Shown here piece by piece: positions 27,001 to 39,396 of a stretch of DNA of 64,000 bases. The notes beneath the pieces were generated by a model. The model saw nothing but the letters and a program-made list of their open reading frames with translations. It ran no database searches and had not been told where the DNA came from. This DNA is from Ulota crispa (taxonomy: Eukaryota > Streptophyta > Bryopsida > Orthotrichales > Orthotrichaceae), in NCBI GenBank assembly GCA_963920765.1, contig OY987243.1, positions 11,780,001-11,844,000 on the forward strand, in the 5' to 3' direction. A program made the position numbers and the translations under genes. Numbering within the stretch: position 1 is the stretch's first letter; each line of letters opens with the position of its first letter.

Positions 27001-27456
27001 TTTGTTCTTGGCAAAGGAAGCCCTTCATGTCAATATTCACAGGTTTACTCTTCCAATTTTGCAGAGATCACCGAACCATCAAGTTGTTGTTTCACCTCTA
27101 ACCCTACAAGCGTGGGAGGAGAACCATCTACAACTGTGTTATCAAAGGCAGCGCAAACAAACTTGAATGAGGGTGTTGTGTCAGAGGCTTTGGTACAGCA
27201 TCTTCTGGAAGTCATAGCAACTTTAAAGAGTGAGCGAGCCAGTTATACTAACAATCAGGAGATATATGCCCCTCAACTTCAAAGAAGTGTGAGAAAGAAC
27301 ATAGATTTCACACGTCCAGAAGGGGGGAATGCACATGTGGATGGAATTGCAAAATTGCGAGGCCTAGGAGAACCAACAGCTCCAACAACTGGGCAATTTA
27401 TTATGGTCAATCCAAGCAAGGATGACTTTCCAAATGAAGTGGAAAATGACAAGTGA
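24078..27456 (+). pseudogene. CACTA second gene (TNPA / Transposase_24-like), spliced
   Basis: Three exon-like blocks in order. 24078-24310 starts ATG and is arginine/proline-rich, with an in-frame TGA at 24222. About 25095-25454 ends CCAG|GTGAGT, a strong donor. 26190-27456 has an in-frame TGA at 26308 and then a long open frame to the stop at 27454. The last exon is basic and contains GIGPWWRELQ near its start. A central SRANSMPHNVGRTRPSGEYD stretch (about 26826-26880) is like the 'NR...HTtGS..F' core of Transposase_24. Family members bind subterminal repeats of the element. The domain call is moderate because only the core pattern matches. The two stops argue that it is broken or that the exon boundaries differ. 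Confidence 0.55.
26190..27456 (+). pseudogene. Main exon of the CACTA second gene
   Basis: Begins after an acceptor-like 'gatgtag' with acidic residues (DDRENVEYNDD, DREDTYDNDEE), then TGA at 26308, then a 380-codon open frame. An internal ATG at 26464 gives 330 residues. The first 120 residues are rich in W and charged residues (GPWWREL, IQHTWEY, VVWRRLELKD). The Transposase_24-like core follows, then a serine-rich tail and a leucine-rich segment (ALVQHLLEVIATLKSE) that could form a short coiled coil. Confidence 0.55.
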
Positions 27457-29583
27457 ACGCTAAAGGTATGTGAGCATGACATCTTGTATAAAGAAAATGC
27501 TGGTGTTTCTACTGTTACGCAGTGTCAACCATGTGTTGCAATTATCTAATCATGGATAATGAAGCGCTGTCAGGTAGAGAGAAGCACGCTTTGGAAACAA
27601 GCAGGGTGTCTGGTTGCAACTGTCTCAGAGAAATAAGTGAGAGATAGTATGCACATAATCACTATTAAAATAACTCTCCAAGATGATCAAAACATAAGAG
27701 AACAAAATCAATTAAAATATAAATCAAGGTATAGGAAATATAATATGGTTTCAACAAACACAAATATATATCAAATAATAATTGGTTTCTAAGAACAATG
27801 GTCTCAGAACACAAGACATATATGGAATAATAAAATTGGTCTCAAAATATGATAAAACAAGACACCCTCTTCCAAATAGGATTTTCTCTATATACTAAAG
27901 AGAGAAGATATAAAGTAAAAGTCCTTCTCTACTATTGATTCTTGAATTATTTCTCTAAAATATACTTTAGTAACTTCAGTTAATTAACACTTCTAAAAGG
28001 TTGTTGCCTCATCAAAACCTTATCCGGGAAAACTTTGTTAATCAAGGGTAATATCGCAGGTAAAGGGAAAAGAGTATAACACATCACACAAACTAGAATC
28101 TAATCAAATTTTACATATTTACTATATGCCGTGATTTACATCATGACAGCGCCTTATGTTAATGTGGTTTTTTTCAATTACACTACTTATTATGGAATAA
28201 GTAGTTCTGCCTATAAAAGAAATCAGCTAACATAGTGAAGAACCTGTAATATGAAGTTAGTGCGACATGAGACACCGTCTACTCCTTAAGGATTTTCCTT
28301 TTTCGAGTACATGAAGTATCCGCAAAAGTTTGAGGCAATGATACTTCCTTTTAATGTATTATGATGTGGCAGGTGTGAAGTGGACGTCTCAAAAATTTAG
28401 TATGAAGAAGGTACCTTGGTCATGGGCACAGTGGCGTATGTTAGGTTTTGTTGTTGAAATGTGTTTATAGGTGAAATACACAGTATAGTATGCTGCAACT
28501 TCTTTGTTCATACATTTCTCTAGGGCAAAAGTTGTTGCTCGTATATTGTGGAAGGGGAATTTTTATTTGAAAGACTAAGAGAATCCAGATATTTCTAATA
28601 TTTCCCAAATTTTGTAGTGAAAGAGTGACTTCTTCATGTGCAGGAGAACATTGCTACTTGGTGGCTAATTTAGTCATTAGAAATGCAAGTAAACCAAATT
28701 TAATGAGATAACTTACTTCAATTGGTGCTATTTTGTAGGAGGCTTTGCTAAGGATGACAAAGGACTTATAGCCGTCAAGGCTTTGAAGAAAGACACATGA
28801 AATACTATGTATGTCACAATCGACTGAGAACAACACAAGTAGTTTTTTAATTTATGTGTAGTTTAAACAGTGCAGTAGTCGGAAGGTCCACCTTAATGTC
28901 ATCAGGTTGATTTCGGCTTACTTACTATACCTATAGTGTTACCAGTATACCAAGGTTTGATACATATGTACTTCTGTTTCATATGAATTATGAACTTTGA
29001 AATCATCATTTTCTATAGACATGGTAGGTCATTCAGAGCTTGGGGATGATTTGAGGGGGGTTGTATGAAGCCAAAAAAAGAAATGCCGTAAATGTGTACT
29101 ACATTGGATTGGTTGGTTCAATTTATAAAAGGTAGTTGTGACTAGGTTATGTTCAGTTCCTACCAATTACAGTGGCATACGTGCCATGAAATGTGCCACT
29201 GCAAAAACACGCATCAGGCAAGCAGTTCAATAGCATGTCATCAATTGACAGAAGTTTTAAGCCATGATCACGGTATAATACACCTACCTCATAGCTTCTA
29301 GCTAGATTAGCATGTCTAAATTAAAAATTCTATTTTTATTCCATTTCACTGGGGTACTATAGAAATGGCCAAGGTGAAAGTGAAAGCCTGACAGGGTGAA
29401 AGTAAAAGCTGAAAAGCTAGAACTCAGCGGTGATGTGGCACATGACACTTTATTTGTGGAGCCTTTAATCAAGACAACCGGGAAAGCTGAAAGTTGCACC
29501 AGATGACAGTGAAAACATCTTGTTCTTGTCAACTAAACGTCCGAAACATACTCTCCTAATTGAGAGAATAGTTGACATAATTT
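27457..29583. other. Right-hand non-coding part of the CACTA element
   Basis: No conserved protein was seen. A block near 28005-28085 (CCTCATCAAAACCTTATC ... AAGGGAAAAGAGTATAAC) resembles a short conserved stretch that I recall from dispersed plant repeats. A 10-bp stem hairpin (ACTACTTATT/AATAAGTAGT) sits at about 28166-28189. An inverted CACTACAAAATTT at 28611-28623 is an alternative element end. Confidence 0.4.
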
Positions 29584-29625
29584 TGTCAGTTTTGTGTCAT
29601 TTAGTATCCGTATCCCCTTGTAGTG
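29584..29625 (-). repeat. Right terminus and subterminal repeat of the CACTA element
   Basis: Read on the minus strand this begins CACTACAAGGGGATAC and, 26 bp in, has TGACACAAAACTGACA, which differs at one position from the left-side 16-mer. The CACTACAAG start is typical of plant CACTA ends. Confidence 0.45.
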
Positions 29626-29671
29626 ATAGTAATGCCTTTGTAACTTGTAAGTGTTATAGAAACATTTGCTA

Positions 29672-30029
29672 TTAAAATAATCGATTGAAAAACAAAACTA
29701 TGTCTTGTACTTGCATTATAGCCAGATGCTCAAAAGCAGCAAAATTGGCATTAGAATTCAAGTACCCTCTTTTATCAATGTTTGGAACTTTATAATTAGA
29801 GTACTTTGATTCCTTGTGTATTGTTGCCAATTCACAAATGGTCTTAGAAAAGCAAATTGCCCTTTCATTAGACATATCTCTTAAAATTGAAACCAAGGTT
29901 TTAAAGATTTCAATATCTGCTTGGTAGAGTACATCTACATTGATACTTGCATATGGATTACCAAGTTTAGTAGTTCCCCCAATAAATCCCCACAAAGCAC
30001 TATGTAAGAAAATACATACCAAGTCAACC
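29672..30029 (-). pseudogene. Middle part of a CMC-type (Plavaka/CACTA-like) transposase
   Basis: The exon begins after an acceptor (cttacatag, minus strand) with ALWGFIGG. It then shows NPYASINVDVLYQADIEIFK, which matches the 'NIY...PD-LHQ-DLG-FK' block of Plavaka-type proteins, and later FAAFEHLAIMQ, like 'A-EHRAVMQV'. A possible donor GTACAAG follows ATGCAA near 29705. The protein order continues on the same strand at 12762-11429, with the CACTA element in between. No N-terminal part was recognised to the right of 30037. Confidence 0.45.
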
Positions 30030-30037
30030 ATTAGCAT

Positions 30038-31707
30038 GCATTAATCCCTCATTTTTATGCTAATTCTTCAAGACTTTTTATTCCTCATTGAAGCCAATCC
30101 TTCAAGAGACAATTCTCTTTAATTCTTCAATTAATGTTAGTCTTTAAAGGACATAACTTTCATTAAGTCCTTACCTTTCAAAGACATCCTTTGATTTTAC
30201 TTATTATATTTTTGAATGCTTACCTTTATGAACATGGCTTCCTTTTATCAATTATTTAATGATAACCCTTCAAGTCACAACTTTCTTTAATTCCTTATTG
30301 ACGTTAACCTCAAAACAACATGAATTTATTTTAATCAATTTTAAGCTTTTAGTTTCTCAACAATTGAATAATATTAAACAATTAAGTACTTGAGAAATTG
30401 ATTATGCTTAAAATAAAAACTAATTCACCACAATAGGATAAAGTGACCAAGCCTTAGAGAAGTTACTAGAATCCTTCTAGGTGATTGAATTTTCCCTTGC
30501 CTCCATCATTGTAAGATATACCTTCTTCATTTCTTCCTCTGTACGCACAAAATACTTCTTATCAACATCACTAAGATGGTCTTTTCCACACATACAAATG
30601 CTACAAGCTAATTAGCTCTTGTTGGTGTTGTAGATACACATCACCTAGCACATCAAATTTAAAAAAACTCAAAGTTAGGAGTCAATGAATAATTCAGCTA
30701 ACCATCACCATGTAATTTAATAACTTTTCAACAATCTAATGGGATAAAGAAGATAATACTCTCCTTGTTGCTTTCATCAATTATAATAAACAATAGAAAA
30801 ATCAAATACCTTACATGCTTCAGGATGGTCACATACACAAGAGAACAAAAGTGGAAAAAACCCAATGAGAAGAGTCACATGGATCCACAAATTGAAGGCC
30901 ACTACAAACAATTTGTTGAATTTTATTTTAGATCAAATATCAAACGTTCTCATACAATCTTTAAATCATCTTTGAATCATCTTTGAATCATCTTTGAATC
31001 AAACATTATGTAAATATCATTCACTATAACCATATACAAGTAATGTTGGCCTTACTCAAAATTGACATGCTTCAAGGGCTTCATTACAATAGAGAGACAT
31101 TTGTGTAGAATTTGCAACCTTCTCTCATAACATTTAGATTTACCCTTCTCTGCACAAAAGACTAAGTAACAAAATGAGTATCAATAAAAATAATTAAATA
31201 AATGAATTAAATAGACATTAATAAACAAAACTAACAAGATAAACAAAATAAGTTTCATTTTATGGTGTCATCTATTCTAAAGCGTTCTTATTTAGATCTT
31301 ATTATACATAAATTAATATAGTATTAGAAAAGAAAAAGTACCTATATTCATCACAATACAAAGAACAGCAAGCAAGACATGTCCAGCTGGCAATGATCTA
31401 TTTCTGCTAGCAATATTGGCCAATAACATCACTAATGGATAGCCTGCAACCCTTCAATCGTTAGAGAGTGATGTTTGGTTGCTTTAAAAAATCAATCCAG
31501 CCACAATCTCACCCTTGCAATTGATATGTATCTAAAGTATAAAATGTCATAGTCAATTGTTAGAGATCACTAATATCTTGAATGGTGTTTATTATGACAT
31601 GAAATGAACAAAAATAAATTTGAATTTTTTTGTAAACAAACATGCATTTCATGCCACCACAAAGCAGTGTCAAGTGTGGTAATGATAGAAGAATTGCTTG
31701 GATGCAA
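30038..31707. other. No gene recognised
   Basis: Low-complexity AT-rich DNA. An 11-bp tandem repeat (AATCATCTTTG, three copies plus a partial) lies at about 30963-30996. If the transposase N-terminus was once here, it is too decayed to read. Confidence 0.45.
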
Positions 31708-32649
31708 TTCAACCCCTAAAGGACCAAACCCATTTTTCAATGAAAGTTATTCAATACTGCCACTTTTGGGAGAATGAGTAAAAAGGTAGGAAAAACAATT
31801 ATTTTTGGAAATCCAACCATAAGATCTTGCCCTAGACTATGGGAGGTACTTGTGGAAAAAAAATCAGCTCATTCTAGATGTAGAGGAGTGAGATATTGAC
31901 ATTTGAAATGAAAAAAAAAGTTTTTTTCCTTGCTACCCAAAAATTTCAAAAGCCTTTGATTGCCCCTAAATCAAATAAATTGCTCTACGCAAAGTTGAGG
32001 TTTATTTTTCCCATGTAGAAGACCAAGTTAGGTAAGTGTGGGAGAATTTTCAAATGAATTGGAGGTGTGAATCATACTTTGTAAAATCTTGCAATGCCAG
32101 ATGGCCATCAAATTTGCATATACACTAGGCAAAATTGGAGGATTTATGTAAAATAGTGAAATATGAATCACATTGATCTAAACGGTGAAAAGCAAGGAAT
32201 CTTAGTCTACTACAACTTCAAAAAAAAAGGGTCAAAAAACAAATTCACAAAGAACTCAAAAAAGTAATGTACCAAAGGCAAAAGGCACGGAGGTATGGGA
32301 GTCCCATACTTGCCTGCAAACTAAAACTTTTCACTCATAAATCAAAATTGAATGAATTCAAAGCTCCCCACATTTATATAAATCTAAAGAACCAATTTTA
32401 GATTTTTATTTTGAAAAAACGTTATTTTGAAAAAAAAAATTGGCTACCCGATCTCGCATGTTTTCAAAAATTCATGCATACCTTCTTCAATAAATGTTGG
32501 AATGAAGAAAAAACTAGATGTCCACGTAGACCTTTGAATTCTCCATCTTCAATAAAAGATTCAAAGAATCACGCAAAGTAGTTTAGGCATAGGTACATGC
32601 CCAAAATCCCATTTGTCCCCCACAAGGACAATGGTCTTTTAGGGGTTAA
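31708..32649 (-). mobile_element. TTAA-flanked family A element, copy 1
   Basis: The left end is TTCAACCCCTAAAGGACCA (one mutation in TTAA) and the right end is TTTTAGGGGTTAA, 942 bp. The interior is the reverse complement of the copy at 46314-47267, sharing the 'gagatgaaagttat' and 'cctcaactttgcgtagag' blocks. A subterminal TTTGTCCCCC...GGAC palindrome lies at the right side. Non-coding. Confidence 0.75.
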
Positions 32650-35250
32650 AACCTTATACACTTTTTGGAGATGCAAACAACTCTGACAATGCTTCAAGTG
32701 GATCTTTGCAGTAAAAATGAGCTCTTGTGTATCAATTGGATTTGGAGCAATGTCATGTTCAATCCATCCCTATAAATACCACAAAATTTTGTAAGTTATT
32801 GCATAAGTTAAAAGTTATGACAAAAAAATCTTCAAAAGACATCAAAGATATGTAACAAAACAATATACTTATACGTTCTTGTTTATAAAATTTTCTCTTG
32901 TACTGTGATAGATCTCTAGCATTCCAAAATTGCACCGTGGATATGTCAAACAATGGGTGGTGGAGTAACTCTAGTCATGCATTTGTGTCATTTTCAATGA
33001 GCCCCATCTTATTTCTACAATTTATTATGAAATAGACAAGAGAATTGGTTGAGTTGTACATGGCTTTCTTTCTTGTGCTCATCATCACCTACATTTAAAA
33101 GTGATAAGTCCACACTTATTGAAGGCCTCATGTGGTCACCTTGTGTACAACTTGGATGGTTTGATACATTGTCAACTTGCTTAGAAACAAAACCTTCAGT
33201 GGCCACTGTTAAATTAATTCCTGATCCATGAGCCTCATGTAGATGCTTTTTCTACAAGGAATTGTCAACTGCACGACATTTGCTGCTTTCTTGGTGGGAT
33301 GGCAATGCTCCACAATTGCTAAATTAAATTGATTGCACCACACCTTGTACATGCCAATTTTACAAGTTTCATCTTAAAACTTCTAATGAAGCTAAAACTT
33401 TCTCTATACACACAAAAACAAAAGAGTGCTTAGCACTCAAATTAGTAAAATCCTTTGATCATGAGAACCTTTGACCACCACAACTTGCAGCATTGAGCAA
33501 AACATTGCTCTCTAATTCCAAAAAATACTAGATAAGTTTTACTTACTTGTGAAGTTACAGAGCAAAAAAACTTTCTCTTGTACTTCTCTCGAATCCATTT
33601 GGCTTGACTTCAAGTCACCTACATTGTAAAAAGATCATATGAGATCATCAAAATTGTTGAGGTGAGGACACAAACCACAAGATGGCTGAGCTCCAAGATT
33701 TGACCGAGAATCTCAATGTCAAAAAGGGTAGTGAAGTAGAAGTCATGTTTCTTCTCTAGACTCTCAACCAAAAGCTTCAACTTTGTAATCTGCACCTTAT
33801 CGTTCATTACACTACCATGATTAAATTTGCTTTCTCCCAATACACGGCCATCCACAACAGCATCAAACAGACCATAAAATACAAGAGAGAAATGCCAATA
33901 GATTCCTCATAATACTGGCACAAAAGTGTGACTGCTACCTCAAAATATGGCATTACACTATGTACAATTGCTCCTCTGCCACCATCGATACTACTTTCAA
34001 GTACTCTCAGAAAAACTTAGAAATGCAAAGAAGAAGGTAAGCAAACCCTTGTGTTGGATAAATATGATGCATGGTTGATATCTTGACTCTTGAGGCAATT
34101 GAATTGCTTGGATTGTTTGGATGGTCAATAAGGCCATCATGCTTGATTATGATAGGATGTCTTGATGATTGAGCTTTCAATTAGATGTCTTAGTTGTTTT
34201 GAATGGATTTGACTGATTAGGGGAAAACTGTGTATTTGTGCAAGTTGATGATCCTTGTTGCCTTGATTCAAAGAGATGCTGTTTCTCACTAATATTGGAC
34301 TAAGCTTTCTCAACATTATTTCAAAGAGGTGCAGAGTATGTAGAAATATTTCAAGTACCACTTCTTCAAGTAGAGCTGGCAGAATGGAAAACATCACAAG
34401 CCGTGTTGTGACTCTTCTTTCTATGATGGTAAGCTCCAAGACAAATTAATTGCAATGTTATAATTTTAGGATAGCAACTAGACCATAGGAAACAAAGAGT
34501 CCACATGCTTATTTCCAAGTACTCTTGCAAAGAGACAATTTTGTAATTTATGGAAGTTATTTTTTCCTTATCAATTTTGTCAACTTGGAGGTATAATGCA
34601 TGTTGCTGGATTAAACAAATCTACTTAAAAGCATTGGTAATTATCTTCAATCATACATTCAACCTCTTAATACCCCTCCACTAGTGAAAATGACACAAGC
34701 TTGTTGAAGTCAAAATTAAGTAAATAGAGAACAGTGAGCAGGTTGGTCTAAGGAGCGACTTTTGAGTTTATTTGATGTTATTGCATATCTTAGGCGGTCA
34801 TTGAAAAGTGTAGGATCAATATTGGTGATCCAAAAAGATTGTAGTAAACATGTGCTACTCACCCTTGCACAAGAGGTTAAAATAATATGTTGTTTATCTG
34901 CCACCATGCGGTCACAGAGCTATTTTGTTGGGGAGTCCTAGTTTAATGTGTTGCTTTCTCTTTCCACTTCAAGTATATGAATTTTTTGAGTAAGAATTTG
35001 CATACTCTTTCATTCTACAACTTAAGTTTGGACAAAATTTTTGTTTTTGGCAGGCGGGTGCAATAGATATAATCGCTAAAGAGGAAACAAAGCAAATCTA
35101 GTATGACTTGGTTGGATCCATTTTTGCATTCCTATCAAAGTTACAAAGTTTAACAATGCACAAATTCCATAGCGAGAGTTGCAATGGATTGTTCATTACA
35201 TCATTTGTTATAAATCCAAGGTTAGTGCACTTTAATCAACCTTGATAGGA
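32650..35250. other. No gene recognised
   Basis: Short ORFs on both strands without familiar motifs, for example 34137-34439 minus and 33619-33855 minus. No paired terminal repeats were found. Confidence 0.4.
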
Positions 35251-35259
35251 ACTAAGCAT

Positions 35260-38110
35260 ACTTGATTTCATCAAAAACAAACTCATTTTATCCACAATTT
35301 GTCCTACAGGCTATACCATTTGCAATTCGTATAACCTTGGCAAATGATAGCATGAAATACATTTCATCAAGTTTGATGGATGAAAAAAGAAGGTTCCTAA
35401 CTAAAGAAGAACAATCCATCTACGATGACAAGAACAATTGGCAAGGTTTGCTTCCAAAAACAAATGATTTTGAATTTTACCAAGTTATAGCTCCTATTTC
35501 TACAATTTGTGACTCTCTTGTTCTTGCTTATGAGATTGGCAATTGTAATAAGCATATTGCAGGATTGTAGTTTAATTTTTATGTATTTATATTGATATCA
35601 AATGGCCTTATATTTGATTGCAAGAGTTTGCAAGAATTGCGCCCATGAGGTTGGGCCTTCAATATTTTGCGGCAATTTGAAAAGGCAAACTCCAAATATA
35701 TTTGATTTTGTGTTTTGTACTTTGGTTGACAACCTTGTGTTTGTTTTTTTTATTTATGATGGACCAAAGCATTTTTTTTCTTTTTTGCCTTGGGCTCTTT
35801 GAATAGGGAAGCAGTTTATAGTGATAAATCAATATGAATTACTAGACATTGATACTTCATAGTTTTAAAATCACTATGAATTACTTGACGTGATACTTCA
35901 TAATTTTAAAATCACTTAATGCTTAAAGTTACAAAATGAGTATTACGAAAACTAATTGTATCCCTATTCACTATAAATGGATGCTTGGCAAGTCAATTTT
36001 AGTGGAACAATGATAGAAGCAAGGAACAATTCACAACTTTGTTACACAAATGCCTTTAAAATGCTTGCAGGCTAGAACAAAGAGTAGCTCCAAGCCAAAA
36101 TGTCATGAGGTTGAGCCAGATATCAAATGGAGGTTGTGATGAAACTAATGTCTTTCAAAACAAGCTAGATAGAATACAACCAAATACAATATTGATATTG
36201 GAAACTCTTGTAGACCGGCAAGCATAAAATAAATGGTCTTCTATTTTGTTATGAGATATTTTTCATTTGCACATTGCTTTTAATCGTAAGTTACTTTTTT
36301 CTTTGAGTACATAATTTTAAGCACCATAATCAAGTCTGGTGAATGATAATCTATCAAATTTAGTTGGAATCTTCCCTTTGTATAGACTAAATAAATTATT
36401 TGTTACAAAAATAATGATATTCTTATATAATCTCAACATTTTGCTACATTTAGATTCTGAAAAATACTATTAATAACATTGATGTTTGCGTGCTACATTT
36501 GAGTAGTTTACAAAGAGAAGAGGTTTTGGCTAGCAATAGAGGTTAGATGAGAATTGATTTAGGTCCAAGTACAAGAAGAGTGAATTGTCTTGGACATAGG
36601 TATGTATCACTTGTACATGTTATATTATCATAAGATATTGGGCTTGATGTTAATTTCCTATGATTTCAATATAAAGTAGTTGTTTCTATCTGTTGTAATT
36701 TATTATAGTGGGGCAATTGTGGTTGTTATAGTTTTGGAACAGAAGAGCCTATTGTTGCTGGTGGTGGATGCTAGAATCAAATGATGCAAGATACAGAGGC
36801 TAGGAGACACCCTTTGTCTAAACACATGTAAGTTTGAAAGTATAAACTTATATTATTTTGATACCAACTAGTGCATCTTTTGGTATATAACTCATGCATA
36901 TGTTTAATGTGGTTTACAAGACATTGATTTATATTTGTCTGTATCAGGCATGATGTTTTGGAAGATCATGTAGAGGGAAAACAAAATGGAGTTGAAGCTT
37001 TTAGAGATCACATTACATTGGAGAGAAGTGCAATACAACGGCTTAGAGATGATCCTTGGAGAAAAAAGCCAAATATCTCTCAAAAGAGAACCTTGTTCTC
37101 ATAGAATCCTTGAAAAAGTTCCAAGAAACCACTGCTTCAAAACCAAAATTTTGCCAATTGAAGTATGTAAAAGTATGTTAATGCATTTTTATTTAGAGAT
37201 ATGGTTCTTTCTTTGTTAGTAAATCTTTTGGGAGATATTTTAATTTAAAATTATTTATTTATTTACTGCAAAAGGTTATGACTGGTTGCAACAAAAACTC
37301 TTCTTGGGAATATTGTCTTTTCAACTATGTATCCCATAGAAGACACTTTGGTTGAATGCATCATGGTTGCCTTTGATATACCACATGATGACTACATTAC
37401 ACATGAATTTTTTTTGAAAGAATGGGGACCTCTTGGAGAGGAGGAATGTAGCTTACATTCATTTGCCACATGAAACATTTGTGAGAGAAGAAGTTCTATA
37501 ACAAGAGATTTGAGAAATGAATTGATCAAAGTTCTTGAAGTAACAAACCAAAAGTAGATGCTACACCTCAAAAATTGCAAACATATGCAACATAGCTACA
37601 AACACTATGGGAAGGTATGTCAATTTGTTAATTTAATTCATATAAAATTTCATGCATTTTATTAAAATACTAAAGTGTAGATGAATGTTAATAAAATTTT
37701 CTAATAAATCACTTATGAAATTTTGTGAATTGTGTGTATAGGAGATCGTTGGAGGTTTGGAATTAACTCAATGGAGTTTCAGATCCTTATGGATCACATG
37801 CTTTTTACAATGCAATTGCTAAAGTTGTGTTAGGTAGGAGGTATAATCGAAAGGTGTGTGTGTGACTTTGGAGCAATGCATTTTTTCACCATGTGGTGAG
37901 TCAAGTTCTTTTTAACCTTGCATCCTTTGAAGTTCTAACATTAATGATGTACTTTCTCCAAATTGGCTTTAATTCTTATTGCAAAAGAATTTGGTTGTAT
38001 ATGGGAAAATTTTGACACAAGGCCGTGCATCCATGCATATCCGTGCTATGAAGTGTGCTGAAGATGATATCAAAAAAAAATTGTCAACAAATGTTGTGGA
38101 TGATCATATT
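35260..38110 (+). other. Coding-like segments of an unrecognised, probably broken gene
   Basis: Several plus-strand stretches look more protein-like than their surroundings. 35290-35570 encodes a segment containing FLTKEEQSIYDDKNNWQGLL and APISTICDSL, with faint resemblance to the region before the hAT dimerisation domain. About 36945-37110 encodes LEDHVEGKQNGVEAF and ERSAIQRLRDDPWRKK. About 37270-37470 encodes YPIEDTLVECIMVAFDIP and HEFFLKEWGPLGEEE. About 37765-37860 encodes DPYGSHAFYNAIAKVVLG. Each ends in a stop or a splice-like site. I do not recognise the family. It may be one multi-exon gene, a transposon, or unrelated fragments. Confidence 0.3.
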
Positions 38111-38502
38111 TGAAGTTGATGCAAAGTAATGAAACTAGGCCATTTAGATTTTAAAGAAGATGATTGAAGAAATTCCAATGTTTATTCTATTAATTTGATA
38201 GAGCTTAGGTGTATAGTATAGACAATGCAACTAATTGAACATTTGAACATTTGGTGAAATTGCAAATTGAATAGAATACTCTGTGTTTGTATATATGAAG
38301 AGTTACGTTGTATGCATTTTTGTTTGGCAAATGTACTTACATTGTAGATCATTGTTTGAATTTAAAAATTAATTGCTCTTAATTATTAGATTATCTATTT
38401 GAAACTAACTACCTGAAAGGTTATGGAACATTAAAACCGTAATTCAAAAATGTAAAGTTGTTTTTATGTTGTTATAGTGTAAATTTTAACAATTACTAGA
38501 GT

Positions 38503-38634
38503 ATATTTCAATATGCAAATGGCATAAAAAATCATCATGTTTATAATAGAGTTGTTTTTATTATTATTGCAATGTGAAATGTAAAAAATATGTTTCAATG
38601 TGTAAATGACATAAAAAATCATCATGTTTATGAT
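38503..38634. repeat. 45-bp imperfect direct repeat
   Basis: Two copies, 38503-38547 and 38590-38634, share a block containing CATAAAAAATCATCATGTTT and are offset by 87 bp. There is no evident coding function. Confidence 0.7.
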
Positions 38635-39396
38635 ACTATATTTACATTGTGACAATGAACATTGTTTAGGCATTGTAATGTAGTATTTCATAAAGCTTTA
38701 TTTTCCCATTGTTTCTCCATTGTTGCATTTTCTATTGGTTCTGTATTGATGACTTGATGTTATTATATTGTTCCCCAAAATAAATGAAATAATATTATTT
38801 TGACAAAAAAAATTCAACAAAACAATCATTTGCTACCTTTCAGATGTAAGTGATATATTTTGTCTTTTAATTAAATTAAACTGCTAAGGGATTTGAGTAA
38901 ATTTAGAAAGTGTGAGAAGATAAGAGGATAAGCATCTTGGATGGAGTTAGGTGGGATAAGAGTACAAGCTGATGTGTCCTATGTGCTCTACACTTTAGAT
39001 AAAATAGAAAAGTAGAAAAAAAAAAAGTCTCTTTAACATGTGTGTGTGAGTTAACTGCCGATGGAGAAATCCGAGTATTCAAAGAAGCATAGCTTCTAGT
39101 TTCTATCTTTTGGCAACAAAATTTTGAGAGTTTGTTTTTAATGAGGAAATCTTTCTAAAATGTATTTGCAAGTTTGATTTAAAGTTAGGATGCAATAATT
39201 ATAAGTGCTTGAATTTGAGGAGATCCAATGCCATTTTTTTTTAAATGATGAGACTTCAACAAGTCATAGCTAACATTTGGTCCATATTTTTGCAACAATA
39301 TTTGAATGGATTTTTCATTTTGATTTGAGCTTTCTAGAAAACTATTGATTTGACATTTGAAGTTTGAAGAGGAAGAATGGAGGTGTGAAAGCTTGG

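Larger units (their letters stand above)
12779..29625. mobile_element. Putative CACTA (En/Spm-type) element of about 16.8 kb
   Basis: It contains a TNP2 gene (minus, 14.0-19.6 kb) and a second-gene candidate (plus, 24.1-27.5 kb), the usual two-gene content of plant CACTA elements. Candidate ends are CACTAAGAAGGTGAT at 12779 and, inverted, CACTACAAGGGGAT ending at 29625. A subterminal 16-mer is shared in inverted orientation (12983-12998 and 29584-29599, 15 of 16 positions). Both ends lie within 50 bp of pieces of another transposase, as expected if the element split it. The 3-bp flanks (TTG and ATA) do not match, so the exact ends are uncertain. An alternative right end, inverted CACTACAAAATTT, lies at 28611-28623. 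Confidence 0.5.

Noticed and set aside
28611-28623. Inverted CACTACAAAATTT as the CACTA right end
   Set aside because: No matching left end starting CACTACAAAATTT was seen near 12.8-13.5 kb. The end at 29625 has a better partner and a shared subterminal 16-mer. Kept as an alternative.
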